64,000 nt of DNA from Hyphomicrobiales bacterium (lineage in GTDB: Bacteria > Pseudomonadota > Alphaproteobacteria > Rhizobiales > Xanthobacteraceae). Both the position numbers and the translations under genes were made by a program. The DNA is taken from assembly GCA_009377695.1 (NCBI GenBank), contig WHTP01000013.1, positions 1 to 64,000 of the forward strand, written 5' to 3'. Below the pieces are notes generated by a model. That model was given only the letters and a program-made list of their open reading frames with translations. It did not search any database and was not told the origin of the DNA. Below are positions 41,939-50,011 of this stretch, piece after piece. Within the stretch, counting starts at the first letter, position 1. The number at the start of each line of letters is the position of its first letter.

Positions 41939-42154
41939 GGGAGGAAAATGGGCGAAGCTGCGGCCGGACAATGCATGGAGGATGCGACACGAAAATTTGC
42001 TCCCCCCCCGAGTAGCCAAACCGCGGAACGGGTCGTCACGTGCGCAACCAGCGGCCCGGTGACCGAGCACAACACCGTAGAACTACGACCCGTCCGATAC
42101 GACTGCCATGGTCCATGCACCCACGCTAGGCGTTATGCGCTAGAACGTTCCAGG
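41939..42154. other. intergenic region before the second leader RNA
   Basis: About 215 bases with no convincing gene on either strand. It includes an eight-base C run near 42001-42008 and ends just before the structured leader at 42155. The promoter for the leader and TerC gene should be here, but no clear -35/-10 pair stands out. Confidence 0.4.
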
Positions 42155-42254
42155 CCGGGCCCCTCTGGCAGTCCCCCGCGGACTGCGATGTCGGACTGGA
42201 CTCCCAGTCGGAGTGGCCCGCGTGGCACTGTCACCACAACGCGCTTTGCGCGTT
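42155..42254 (+). ncRNA. candidate structured leader RNA upstream of the second terC
   Basis: Second copy of the conserved leader. The outer stem pairs GGGCC (42157-42161) with GGCCC (42215-42219). Inside are GCAGTCC-cccgc-GGACTGC (42168-42186) and GACTGG-actc-CCAGTC (42194-42209). A seven-base hairpin AACGCGC-ttt-GCGCGTT (42238-42254) follows. The inner hairpin differs in sequence from the first copy yet still pairs, which supports a folded RNA. The TerC start codon is 111 bases downstream. Confidence 0.65.
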
Positions 42255-42364
42255 AATCCCGCATCCAGCGAACTGACGTCGCATGGCGCCATGTGCGACG
42301 CATATGTCGATGGCCGTGGATCAGTGCGGGCCCTCCTCACATCGCAGCGATGGAGGGCAATCGC

Positions 42365-43033
42365 ATGCTGGAAACTCTCGTCAACGCCGACGCTCTGTCG
42401 GCGCTCTTCAAGGTCATCCTCATCGATCTGGTATTGGCCGGCGATAACGCGATCGTCATCGGCCTAGCCGCCGCTGGTCTGCCGGAACACCAGCGGACCA
42501 AAGCGATCCTGATCGGCATCGGCGCGGCGACCCTGCTGCGCATCGGGTTTGCGGCCGTCACCACACAATTGCTTCAAGTCGTCGGGCTGCTGCTCGCCGG
42601 CGGGCTGCTGCTGCTGTGGGTCTGCTGGAAGATGTGGCGTGAGCTGCGTGCCACGCATGAAACCGAAAACGCCGTCGGCAACGCCCTCGGCAATTTCGAT
42701 ATCAACGCCGACGGAACGATCGCCGGCGTCGTGCCGCGCAAGACTCTCTCTCAGGCGGCCTGGCAGATCATCATCGCCGACGTGTCGATGTCGCTCGACA
42801 ACGTACTCGCCGTCGCCGGCGCGGCGCGTGAACATCCCTATGTGCTGGTCTTCGGGCTGGTGCTGTCGATCGCCCTGATGGGTATCGCCGCAAGCTTCAT
42901 CGCGCGCCTGCTGCAGAAACACCGCTGGATCGCCTATGTCGGCCTCGCGGTCATCCTGTACGTCGCGGTTGAGATGTGCATCCGCGGCAGCCTCGAGGTC
43001 AAACCCATCGTCGTCTCGATGCTCGGCATCTGA
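42365..43033 (+). CDS. TerC-family integral membrane protein (second copy)
   Basis: A 222-residue metal-transport-like membrane protein with the paired motifs LIDLVLAGDNAIVIGLA (near 17-33) and DVSMSLDNVLAVAGA (near 135-150). Between them are a basic linker (LLLLWVCWKMWRELRATHE) and a hydrophilic loop. GGAGGG lies nine bases before the ATG. It belongs to the LysE/TerC superfamily; homologues such as E. coli Alx act in manganese export. The structured leader at 42155 precedes it. Confidence 0.9.
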   Translation: MLETLVNADALSALFKVILIDLVLAGDNAIVIGLAAAGLPEHQRTKAILIGIGAATLLRIGFAAVTTQLLQVVGLLLAGGLLLLWVCWKMWRELRATHETENAVGNALGNFDINADGTIAGVVPRKTLSQAAWQIIIADVSMSLDNVLAVAGAAREHPYVLVFGLVLSIALMGIAASFIARLLQKHRWIAYVGLAVILYVAVEMCIRGSLEVKPIVVSMLGI

Positions 43034-43049
43034 AGACGCAATAGCAAAT

Positions 43050-43080
43050 GCGCGCGGCGAAATCGACTGCGCGCGCCTTT
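43050..43080 (+). terminator. GC-rich hairpin after the second terC
   Basis: GCGCGC (43050-43055) and GCGCGC in the stretch TGCGCGCGCC pair around about 12 bases, followed by TTT, 17 bases after the stop codon. This is a plausible intrinsic terminator, although the T-run is short. Confidence 0.5.
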
Positions 43081-43176
43081 CCACTCCACGGATGCGGGTC
43101 TAGAGTTGCAGCGGCTCGCCGCCTTGGCGGCTAGCGAACAGCGGGCAACTCAGATCCGCATCGTGGGAGAGGAAAC

Positions 43177-44034
43177 ATGTTCGGACGTTTGGGCCGTCTT
43201 AGTCTTGCCGTTCCGATTGTTATCTGCGCGCTTGCGAGTGCCGGGCGAACCGTCGAGCTCGATCCGAAGGCCGTCGCGTTCCAGACGCCCGGTCAGTTCA
43301 AGTGGCGCGATCCGTTCAACAAATCGCCGGCCAATACAGTCGCGCTGCATGGCGACGGCGTGAACGGGTTTTACGTGACCCTCATCAAATGGAACAAGGG
43401 CGGCAACTTCAGCCGCCCGCATTCCCATGCCAATGACCGGCTGATCTATGTGCTCCGCGGGACCTGGTGGAACGGCACCGGTACGGCATTCGATCCGCCC
43501 AGTACGGTCTCCATGCGCGCCGGCACATTCGTCACCCATCACGCCAAGGGCGTGCATTGGGATGGCGCCAAGGACGAAGACGCCGTGCTGGTGATCGCCG
43601 GCGTCGGGCCCGCCGCCAGCACGCGGGCGACCGAGACGCAGGGCACGTTCAGCAAGCTCAATCCATCCGCGGTGACGTTCCTGGCACCCGACCAATTCAA
43701 ATGGCGCGATCCCTTCAACAAATCGCCGACCAATCAGGTCGTCCTGCATGGCGATCCGTCGAAGGAAGGTCCCTACATGGTGATCAACCGATTCTCCCCA
43801 GGCGCCTTCAGCCGTCCGCACTTCCATCCCAACGACCGTTTCATCACGGTGCTCAAGGGCCCCTGGTGGGTCGGCAGCGGCCCAAAGTTCGACACCAATA
43901 ATACTGTGCCAATGCCGGCCGGCTCATTCGTGACCCATTTCGGCCGCGGCATCCATTACGACGGCGCCAAGGATGAGGAAGTCATGGTCCTGATCACCGG
44001 GATGGGACCGGCGACCAGCACGCAAGTGAAGTAG
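43177..44034 (+). CDS. secreted tandem-cupin protein
   Basis: A 285-residue protein with a signal peptide (MFGRLGRLSLAVPIVICALASAG) and two homologous cupin halves. Each begins with FKWRDPFNKSP followed by VALHGD or VVLHGDP, then a metal-binding-like HxH region (FSRPHSHANDR and FSRPHFHPNDR), LRGTWW or LKGPWW, and FVTHHAKGVHWDGAKDE or FVTHFGRGIHYDGAKDE. The metal histidines are kept in both halves. Ligand and reaction are unknown. The TAG stop overlaps the first bases of a 71-bp palindromic repeat. Confidence 0.88.
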   Translation: MFGRLGRLSLAVPIVICALASAGRTVELDPKAVAFQTPGQFKWRDPFNKSPANTVALHGDGVNGFYVTLIKWNKGGNFSRPHSHANDRLIYVLRGTWWNGTGTAFDPPSTVSMRAGTFVTHHAKGVHWDGAKDEDAVLVIAGVGPAASTRATETQGTFSKLNPSAVTFLAPDQFKWRDPFNKSPTNQVVLHGDPSKEGPYMVINRFSPGAFSRPHFHPNDRFITVLKGPWWVGSGPKFDTNNTVPMPAGSFVTHFGRGIHYDGAKDEEVMVLITGMGPATSTQVK

Positions 44035-44103
44035 TGTCCCGATTCTGAAGTTCGCACCATTTCGCAGCGGCCGCTTATGCGAACTTCGAAATCGAAGGAC
44101 ACT
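44033..44103. repeat. 71-bp palindromic repeat, copy 2
   Basis: The same length and ends as the copy at 15372-15442, differing at five positions. At one arm position T becomes C and its partner A becomes G, keeping the pair, while two other changes give one wobble pair and one mismatch. The element starts inside the stop codon of the cupin gene and is flanked by TA on each side. A 226-base spacer with no other visible feature separates it from cysK. Confidence 0.85.
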
Positions 44104-44329
44104 AGCAACTCATTGAATCTAGTGTGGCTTTGGCTCAGAAGTCTGCATGTCGGACTCGCCGCGAGAATGATGCGGCGCATCCGAATTGTTGGTGCAGGAG
44201 ATTTACCAAATTCCCGCAGCGATCGTGCGCAAGACGATGGATTTGCTGCATAATCTCTCCCGGCGCGATCTTGTCGCGTCGCAGGCCGTGATCTAGGGTC
44301 GCTGCATCCAGCAGCCGGATTGAGATCGC

Positions 44330-45364
44330 ATGTTGATTCGTAACGAAATTGTCGAAGCCATCGGCAACACGCCGCTGATCAAGCTCAAGCATGCGTCGGA
44401 AATGACCGGCTGCACGATCCTGGGCAAGGCCGAATTCATGAACCCCGGCCAGTCGGTGAAGGATCGCCCGGCGCGGCAGATGATCCTGGAAGCGGAGAAG
44501 CGCGGCGACCTCAAGCCCGGCGGCCTGGTGGTCGAGGCGACCGCCGGCAACACCGGGATCGGCCTTGCGCTCGTCGCAGATGCACGCGGCTATCGCACGG
44601 TGATCGTGATGCCGAACACGCAGAGCCAGGAGAAGAAGGACGCGGTCAAATTGTTCGGCGCCGAGCTGGTCGAAGTGCCGGCCGTGCCCTACAGCAATCC
44701 CAACAACTACCAGCACATCGGACGTCGGCTCGCCGACGAGCTGCGCAAGAGCGAACCGAACGGCGTGCTGTTTGCCGACCAGTGGAACAATCTCGACAAC
44801 CGCAAGGCGCACTACGTCTCGACTGGTCCGGAAATCTGGGCGGACACGCAGGGCAAGATCGACGGATTCATCTGCTCGATCGGCACCGGCGGTACGATCG
44901 CCGGCGTCTCGACCTATCTGCGCGAGAAGAAGCGGGACATCGTGATCGGTGTCGCCGATCCGAGGGGCGCCGCGATGTACAATCTCTTCGCCCACGGCGA
45001 AGCGAAGGCGACCGAAGGCGGCTCGGTCTCGGAAGGCATCGGGCTTGGGCGCATCACGCCGGTTATCGAGGGCATCAAGGTCGACAAGGCGTATTTGATC
45101 CCGGATGAGGAAGCGATCCCGCTGATCTTCGACCTGCTGGAGCATGAGGGGCTCTGTATGGGCGGCTCGACCGCGATCAATATCGCGGGTGCGATCCGCT
45201 TCGCCAAGGACCTCGGCCCTGGCCATACCATCGTCACCGTGCTTTGCGACTACGGCATGCGCTATCAGTCGAAGCTGTACAATCCGGAATTCCTGCGCTC
45301 CAAGAACCTCCCCGTGCCGGCATGGCTGGAGCGCCAATCAAGACTAAAGGTGCCCTATGTCTGA
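44330..45364 (+). CDS. cysK: PLP-dependent cysteine synthase
   Basis: Makes cysteine from O-acetylserine and sulfide. The 344-residue protein has the PLP lysine in NPGQSVKDRPA (Lys44), the asparagine loop EATAGNTGIGLALVA and the glycine-rich phosphate loop IGTGGTIAGV. The typical length is about 310; the extra C-terminal stretch YGMRYQSKLYNPEFLRSKNLPVP is seen in the subgroup often found with sulfurtransferases. It overlaps the sseA start by eight bases, and a persulfide dioxygenase fusion follows, so a sulfide-handling unit is likely. Strict cysteine synthase versus cystathionine beta-synthase-like specificity is not settled. Confidence 0.92.
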   Translation: MLIRNEIVEAIGNTPLIKLKHASEMTGCTILGKAEFMNPGQSVKDRPARQMILEAEKRGDLKPGGLVVEATAGNTGIGLALVADARGYRTVIVMPNTQSQEKKDAVKLFGAELVEVPAVPYSNPNNYQHIGRRLADELRKSEPNGVLFADQWNNLDNRKAHYVSTGPEIWADTQGKIDGFICSIGTGGTIAGVSTYLREKKRDIVIGVADPRGAAMYNLFAHGEAKATEGGSVSEGIGLGRITPVIEGIKVDKAYLIPDEEAIPLIFDLLEHEGLCMGGSTAINIAGAIRFAKDLGPGHTIVTVLCDYGMRYQSKLYNPEFLRSKNLPVPAWLERQSRLKVPYV

Positions 45365-46220
45365 TCAGGCATCATCCGCCAGCCGCTGGCTCGTCACCAC
45401 CGAATGGCTTGCATCGCGTTTGGGTGCACCCGACGTCGTCGTAGTCGACGGCTCCTACTATCTGCCCGCGCACAAGCGGGACGCCGCTTCCGACTATGTC
45501 GCCGGCCATATCCCAGGCGCGGTGCGCTTCGACGTCGACGACATTTCCAATCACACGCAAAACCTGCCGCACATGCTGCCCTCGGCCGAAACCTTCGCGG
45601 CCAAGGTGGGCGCGCTCGGCATCGGCGATGGCGACACGGTTGTGGTCTATGACGGCTTGGGCATGTTCTCCTCGCCGCGGGTCTGGTGGACGTTTCGCCT
45701 GTTCGGAGCGGACAAGGTGTTCATCCTCGAGGGCGGTATGCCGAAATGGCAGGCCGAACGGCGCCCGATCGAGGCCGGGCTGACGACGCGCTCGCCGCGC
45801 AAGTTCACCGCACGCATGAATCCGGACATCGTCGCTGCGCTGCCGACGATTCAGTCCGTGCTCGCGGACGAGAGCGCGCAGGTCGTCGATGCACGCCCTG
45901 CGGACCGCTTCCGCGGCGATGCGCCCGAGCCACGGCCGGGCGTGCGGCCCGGTCATATCCCCGGATCGCTCAACGTGCCCTACACCGACTTGGTGAAGGA
46001 CGGAAAGCTCCTACCCGCCGATGATTTGCGCAAGGCCTTCGCCGCCGGCGGCGTGGATGTCGAGCAGCCGATCATTACGAGCTGCGGCTCCGGGATCTCG
46101 GCGGCCGCCATGTGGCTTGCGCTCGACACGCTCGGCAAGACGCCGGCGGCGCTCTACGACGGATCGTGGTCGGAATGGGGATCGCGCGACGACCTGCCGG
46201 CCGCAACCGGACCGAAATAG
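45357..46220 (+). CDS. sseA: 3-mercaptopyruvate/thiosulfate sulfurtransferase
   Basis: A 287-residue two-domain rhodanese. The first domain runs from WLVTTEWLASRLG with the inactive-domain AGHIPGAVRFDVDDIS; the second holds ADRFRGDAPEPRPGVRPGHIPGSLNVPY and the active-site loop CGSGIS with Cys243. The CG[S/T]G[V/I][T/S] loop favours mercaptopyruvate as donor. Its start overlaps the end of cysK by eight bases, implying coupling. It would feed or take sulfane sulfur in step with the neighbouring dioxygenase-rhodanese. Confidence 0.93.
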   Translation: MSDQASSASRWLVTTEWLASRLGAPDVVVVDGSYYLPAHKRDAASDYVAGHIPGAVRFDVDDISNHTQNLPHMLPSAETFAAKVGALGIGDGDTVVVYDGLGMFSSPRVWWTFRLFGADKVFILEGGMPKWQAERRPIEAGLTTRSPRKFTARMNPDIVAALPTIQSVLADESAQVVDARPADRFRGDAPEPRPGVRPGHIPGSLNVPYTDLVKDGKLLPADDLRKAFAAGGVDVEQPIITSCGSGISAAAMWLALDTLGKTPAALYDGSWSEWGSRDDLPAATGPK

Positions 46221-46239
46221 CGCGACCAGGACGGTATCC

Positions 46240-46977
46240 ATGGCATCGGCTCGCGTCGCGATCGTTACCGGTGCGGCGCGTGGGATCGGCCGCGCGATCG
46301 CGCAGCACCTGATGGACGAAGGCTGGCGGATCGGCGCGCTCGATCTGCCGAAGTCCGGGCTCGTGCGAGCCTTTCCATCTCGGCAACGCAACTCCCTTGC
46401 GATCGACGGCGACGTGTCCGATGAACCGTCCACGCGCATGGCGGTTAAATCCGTGCTCGATCGGTTTGGCCGCCTCGATGCGATCGTCTCCAATGCAGGC
46501 ATCCTGGTGCGCAAGCCACTGCGGCAGCTCACGCTCGCCGAGTGGCGCAAGGTGATCGACACCAACCTGACCGCAACCTTCCTGCTTGCGCGCGCCGCCG
46601 AGAAGCCGCTGCGCGCCGCCAAGGGCGCGATCGTCACCATCGCATCGACGCGCGCGCTGATGTCAGAGCCCGATACCGAATCCTATGCCGCCTCCAAAGG
46701 AGGGCTGGTCGCGCTGACGCACGCGCTCGCGATCAGTCTCGGTCCCGACGTGCGGGTCAACTGCATCAGTCCGGGCTGGATCGTAACGACGCGGGAGGAG
46801 GCACAGAAGCTGCGCCGCAAGGACCACGCGCAGCATCCGGCCGGCCGGGTCGGGCAGCCACGGGACATCGCCGCAATGGTTGCCTATCTGCTCGACGCGG
46901 AGCGGTCCGGCTTCATCACCGGCGCGAATGTCGTGGTCGATGGCGGCATGACTCGAAAGATGATCTACGAGGAATAG
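46240..46977 (+). CDS. short-chain dehydrogenase/reductase
   Basis: A 245-residue classical SDR. The dinucleotide motif TGAARGIGRAIA is at about 10-21, the structural NAG motif in IVSNAGILV, the catalytic Ser in VTIASTRAL, Tyr and Lys in YAASKGGLVAL, and the C-terminal ITGANVVVDGGM. The substrate cannot be read. It starts 20 bases after sseA and lies within the sulfur cluster, so a role on a sulfur-compound or its carbon skeleton is possible but unproven. The ATG at 46240 has AGGACGG upstream. Confidence 0.9.
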   Translation: MASARVAIVTGAARGIGRAIAQHLMDEGWRIGALDLPKSGLVRAFPSRQRNSLAIDGDVSDEPSTRMAVKSVLDRFGRLDAIVSNAGILVRKPLRQLTLAEWRKVIDTNLTATFLLARAAEKPLRAAKGAIVTIASTRALMSEPDTESYAASKGGLVALTHALAISLGPDVRVNCISPGWIVTTREEAQKLRRKDHAQHPAGRVGQPRDIAAMVAYLLDAERSGFITGANVVVDGGMTRKMIYEE

Positions 46978-47026
46978 AGAATTTTCGTCTCTTCCCGGCG
47001 AACAAGAGAAGATTTATCTTTATCAT

Positions 47027-47051
47027 GATGAAATGGGAGATTTCATCTCCC
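47027..47051. promoter_or_regulatory. overlapping inverted repeats just before the persulfide dioxygenase gene
   Basis: GATGAAAT (47027-47034) and ATTTCATC (47040-47047) are perfect inverted repeats, and GGGAGAT (47035-47041) and ATCTCCC (47045-47051) form an overlapping second pair. They lie 21 bases before the ATG and immediately upstream of the ribosome site. They may be an operator or a switchable mRNA hairpin. Confidence 0.45.
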
Positions 47052-47071
47052 CGCCGGTAGGAGGATGCCCC

Positions 47072-48109
47072 ATGATCTTCCGTCAGCTCTTCGACAGCGT
47101 CTCCGGAACCTACACCTACCTGCTCGCCAGCCGCCGCGGCGGCGAAGCGCTGATCGTCGATCCGGTGCTGGAGAAGGTCGACCGCTACATCCAGCTCGTG
47201 AACGAGCTCGATCTGAGGCTCGTAAAGGCGGTCGACACCCACCTGCACGCCGACCACATCACCGGCCTCGGTGCGCTGCGGGATCGCACGCAATGCATCA
47301 CTGTGATGGGCGAGAAGAGCAGCGTCGACGTGGTCTCGATGCGGCTTTCCGAAGGCGACAAGCTCACCATCGAAGGCGTCGCGCTCGACGTGCTCTACAC
47401 GCCGGGTCACACCGACGACTCCTATTCGTTCCTCATGAAGGACCGCGTCTTCACTGGCGACACGCTCCTCATTCGCGGCACCGGCCGCACCGATTTCCAG
47501 AACGGCGATCCGCGCGCGCAGTTCGACTCGATCTTCAACAAGCTCCTGAAGCTGCCAGACGACACGATGGTATTTCCGGCGCACGACTATAAAGGCGAGA
47601 CCGTCTCCACCGTCGGCGAGGAAAAGGCGTTCAATCCGCGTCTGCAGGTGAAGTCGCTCGAGCAGTATGTGGATTTGATGAACGGCCTCAACCTGCCCAA
47701 TCCCAAGATGATGGATGTCGCCGTGCCCGCGAACATGCGGGTCGGGTTCGCGCAGGAGGCGATCGCGCAGCGTGGCTGGGCGATGAGCGCCGGCGATGCC
47801 ATCAAGCTCATCGGACGGCCCGATGTGACGCTGGTCGACCTGCGCGAAAAGTCCGAGCGCGAGAAATATGGCGTGATCCCGGGGTCGCTGCATGCGCCCT
47901 ACCCCGACCTGCAGGACAACATCCGCCCGGGCGGAATGCTGCACGAGCTCGCGGCCGCGACCGGCAAGCGCATCCTGTTCTATTGCGCGTTCGGCGAACG
48001 CTCGGCCATGGCGGTGCAGGCCGCGCAGGATTTCGGCATCGCCACCGCCTGCCATATCCAAGGCGGCATCGACGCCTGGAAGAAGGCGGACGGCGTCCTC
48101 GTTCATTAG
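47072..48109 (+). CDS. persulfide dioxygenase (ETHE1-like) fused to rhodanese
   Basis: A 345-residue fusion. Residues 1 to about 230 are a metallo-beta-lactamase fold with THLHADH (His57, His59, Asp61, His62), YTPGHTDDS and FTGDTLLIRGTGRTDF, as in glutathione-persulfide dioxygenases. The C-terminal rhodanese domain carries VDLREKSEREKYGVIPGSLHAP and active Cys305 in FYCAFGERS. Such fusions oxidise or move sulfane sulfur formed from sulfide. AGGAGG precedes the chosen ATG by seven bases. Inverted repeats lie just upstream of it. Confidence 0.93.
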   Translation: MIFRQLFDSVSGTYTYLLASRRGGEALIVDPVLEKVDRYIQLVNELDLRLVKAVDTHLHADHITGLGALRDRTQCITVMGEKSSVDVVSMRLSEGDKLTIEGVALDVLYTPGHTDDSYSFLMKDRVFTGDTLLIRGTGRTDFQNGDPRAQFDSIFNKLLKLPDDTMVFPAHDYKGETVSTVGEEKAFNPRLQVKSLEQYVDLMNGLNLPNPKMMDVAVPANMRVGFAQEAIAQRGWAMSAGDAIKLIGRPDVTLVDLREKSEREKYGVIPGSLHAPYPDLQDNIRPGGMLHELAAATGKRILFYCAFGERSAMAVQAAQDFGIATACHIQGGIDAWKKADGVLVH

Positions 48110-48116
48110 GCTGCGC

Positions 48117-49202
48117 TCAGCGCGGCGGCGGCGCCAGCACCGAACGATCGATCGGAATCATGTCGGACAGCAGCGCGGCCTCAAGGCGGCCCGCATGCTC
48201 CGACCAGCTGATCCCTTGCTGATACTGCAGCGCCGCCTCGTGCTGGCGCCGCCACAGTTCATCGTCGGTGAGCAGCGCCACGGCGCGATCGGCGAATTCC
48301 GTTTCGTCCGCGCGGACGAAACCCGTCACGCCATCGATGACTCGTTCGGGCAGCACGGTCACCGGCGCGAACACCGCCGGCACCCCGAGCGCCTGTGCTT
48401 CCGCCGCCGCCACGCAGAACGACTCGGCTTTATGGCCGAGATAGAGCATCGTCCGCGAACCGCGCATTGCGGTGATAAGGTCCCGATGCTGTGCGGATGG
48501 ATGCACATTGACCGAATTCTTGACTGCCTCGCTCATACCTTCGGGAAGCACGCCTCCTTCCCAGTGTTTCCAGACGTCCGCTCCAGCAGGCAAATTGTGG
48601 ATTGCGTACACCTCTAGAGTCGCGTTGGGCACGCGCGGCAAGATCGAACGTGCCCATATCTCAACTAACCGGCGCAGGTTACGTGTCGGATTTGACGCAA
48701 AGATCGCGCGCGGAGGTGGTGGATTGGCAAGCGGCTCGTGCCCTCTAACATAGTCAGGCAGGCCGTGCGGTAGCACGATCTGCGGCTGCCAACGCGGCAG
48801 GAGCGGTGAATAGACTTCTGCCTCATATAAAGCCGTAAGGATCGGAATCGGCCGATAACGCCACATCCTCCATATTTTCTTGTAGTGGCGAAGCTGGCGA
48901 ACTGGTGACAAGACCCAAATGGCACGTCGCTTCGGCTGCCGCACGAACGACAGAAGATTTACTTGATGGCAGGCGATGTAGAGATCGCACGTGCGCGGCG
49001 GCGTGCCCGACAGCGGCCGCCAGCAGACGCCCTCGTGCTCGACCGGGCCGTCGCAATTGGAGAAGACCGTGACCTGATGGCCGCGCCGCGCAAGCTCCTG
49101 CGCGCAGCGGATCACGCTGGTTTCGGTTCCGCCCAGCGGACGCCGTTCGAGGTCCCTGCCGTCGTAATGCTTGGTCGAATCGGCGAACACGATGCTGGCC
49201 AT
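48117..49202 (-). CDS. glycosyltransferase family 4-like protein
   Basis: A 361-residue GT-B-type transferase. The N-terminus holds PLGGTETSVIRCAQELARRGHQVTVFSN, the acceptor-side glycine motif, and the C-terminal half has the GT4 donor-binding E-x7-E region AESFCVAAAEAQALGVPAVF followed by VIDGVTGFVRADE. It probably adds a sugar to a lipid or polysaccharide. It starts 12 bases after the aapP gene end on the same strand; the link to amino-acid import is unlikely functionally and may be chance. Confidence 0.87.
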   Translation of the reverse strand: MASIVFADSTKHYDGRDLERRPLGGTETSVIRCAQELARRGHQVTVFSNCDGPVEHEGVCWRPLSGTPPRTCDLYIACHQVNLLSFVRQPKRRAIWVLSPVRQLRHYKKIWRMWRYRPIPILTALYEAEVYSPLLPRWQPQIVLPHGLPDYVRGHEPLANPPPPRAIFASNPTRNLRRLVEIWARSILPRVPNATLEVYAIHNLPAGADVWKHWEGGVLPEGMSEAVKNSVNVHPSAQHRDLITAMRGSRTMLYLGHKAESFCVAAAEAQALGVPAVFAPVTVLPERVIDGVTGFVRADETEFADRAVALLTDDELWRRQHEAALQYQQGISWSEHAGRLEAALLSDMIPIDRSVLAPPPR

Positions 49203-49214
49203 ACCGGCATTGCC

Positions 49215-50006
49215 TCAATGCAGAATCTGGCTGAGGAACGCCTTGGTCCGCTCGTGCCGCGGGTTGGTGAAGAACTGTCCCGGCTCGTCGACCTCGATGA
49301 TCTGGCCGGCATCCATCAGCACCATGCGCGTCGCCACCTGCCGCGCAAATCCCATCTCATGGCTCACCACCAGCATGGTCATGCCGTCCATGGCAAGCTC
49401 GACCATGGTGTCGAGCACCTCCTTGACCATCTCCGGGTCGAGCGCGGAGGTCGGCTCGTCGAACAGCATGATCTTGGGCTGCATGCAGAGCGCGCGCGCG
49501 ATCGCCACCCGCTGCTGCTGGCCGCCGGAGAGTTGCGCGGGATATTTCGCCGCCTGTTCGGGGATGCGCACCCGTTCGAGGTAATGATGCGCGATCGCCT
49601 CAGCCTCCTTGCGCGACATGCCGCGCACCCAGACCGGCGCCAGCGCGCAGTTCTCGAGCACGGTGAGATGCGGAAACAGGTTGAATTGCTGGAACACCAT
49701 GCCGACCTCGCGCCGCACCTCGTCGATCGACTTGAGATCTTCGGTCAATTCGACGCCGTCCACCACGACGCGGCCCTGCTGCCATTCCTCGATCCGGTTG
49801 ATGCAGCGGAGCAGCGTTGACTTGCCGCCGCCCGAGGGTCCGCAGATCACGATGCGGTCGCCGCGCATGACCCGCAAATTGACGTCACGCAGCACGTGAA
49901 ACGCGCCGTACCACTTGTTCACGCCCTCCATGTCGACGGCGATCTCGTTCCGCGTGGTGCGGATGTCGCGCGCCGGAGCAGCGGCTTTCGAAGGATCGTT
50001 GTCCAT
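49215..50006 (-). CDS. aapP: general L-amino acid ABC transporter ATPase
   Basis: A 263-residue polar amino-acid-type ATPase. Walker A is GPSGGGKSTLL, the Q-loop is VFQQFNLFPHLTVLEN, the signature LSGGQQQRVAIARAL, Walker B IMLFDEPTSALDPE and the H-loop SHEM. It drives import by the two permeases encoded just upstream (gap 5 bases). I chose the ATG at 50006; upstream in-frame sequence is out of frame coding of aapM. Confidence 0.96.
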   Translation of the reverse strand: MDNDPSKAAAPARDIRTTRNEIAVDMEGVNKWYGAFHVLRDVNLRVMRGDRIVICGPSGGGKSTLLRCINRIEEWQQGRVVVDGVELTEDLKSIDEVRREVGMVFQQFNLFPHLTVLENCALAPVWVRGMSRKEAEAIAHHYLERVRIPEQAAKYPAQLSGGQQQRVAIARALCMQPKIMLFDEPTSALDPEMVKEVLDTMVELAMDGMTMLVVSHEMGFARQVATRMVLMDAGQIIEVDEPGQFFTNPRHERTKAFLSQILH

Positions 50007-50011
50007 GGCGC

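Noticed and set aside
44135-45337. 400-codon minus-strand open frame
   Set aside because: Antisense to cysK, with no recognisable motifs; the cysK frame has all PLP motifs.
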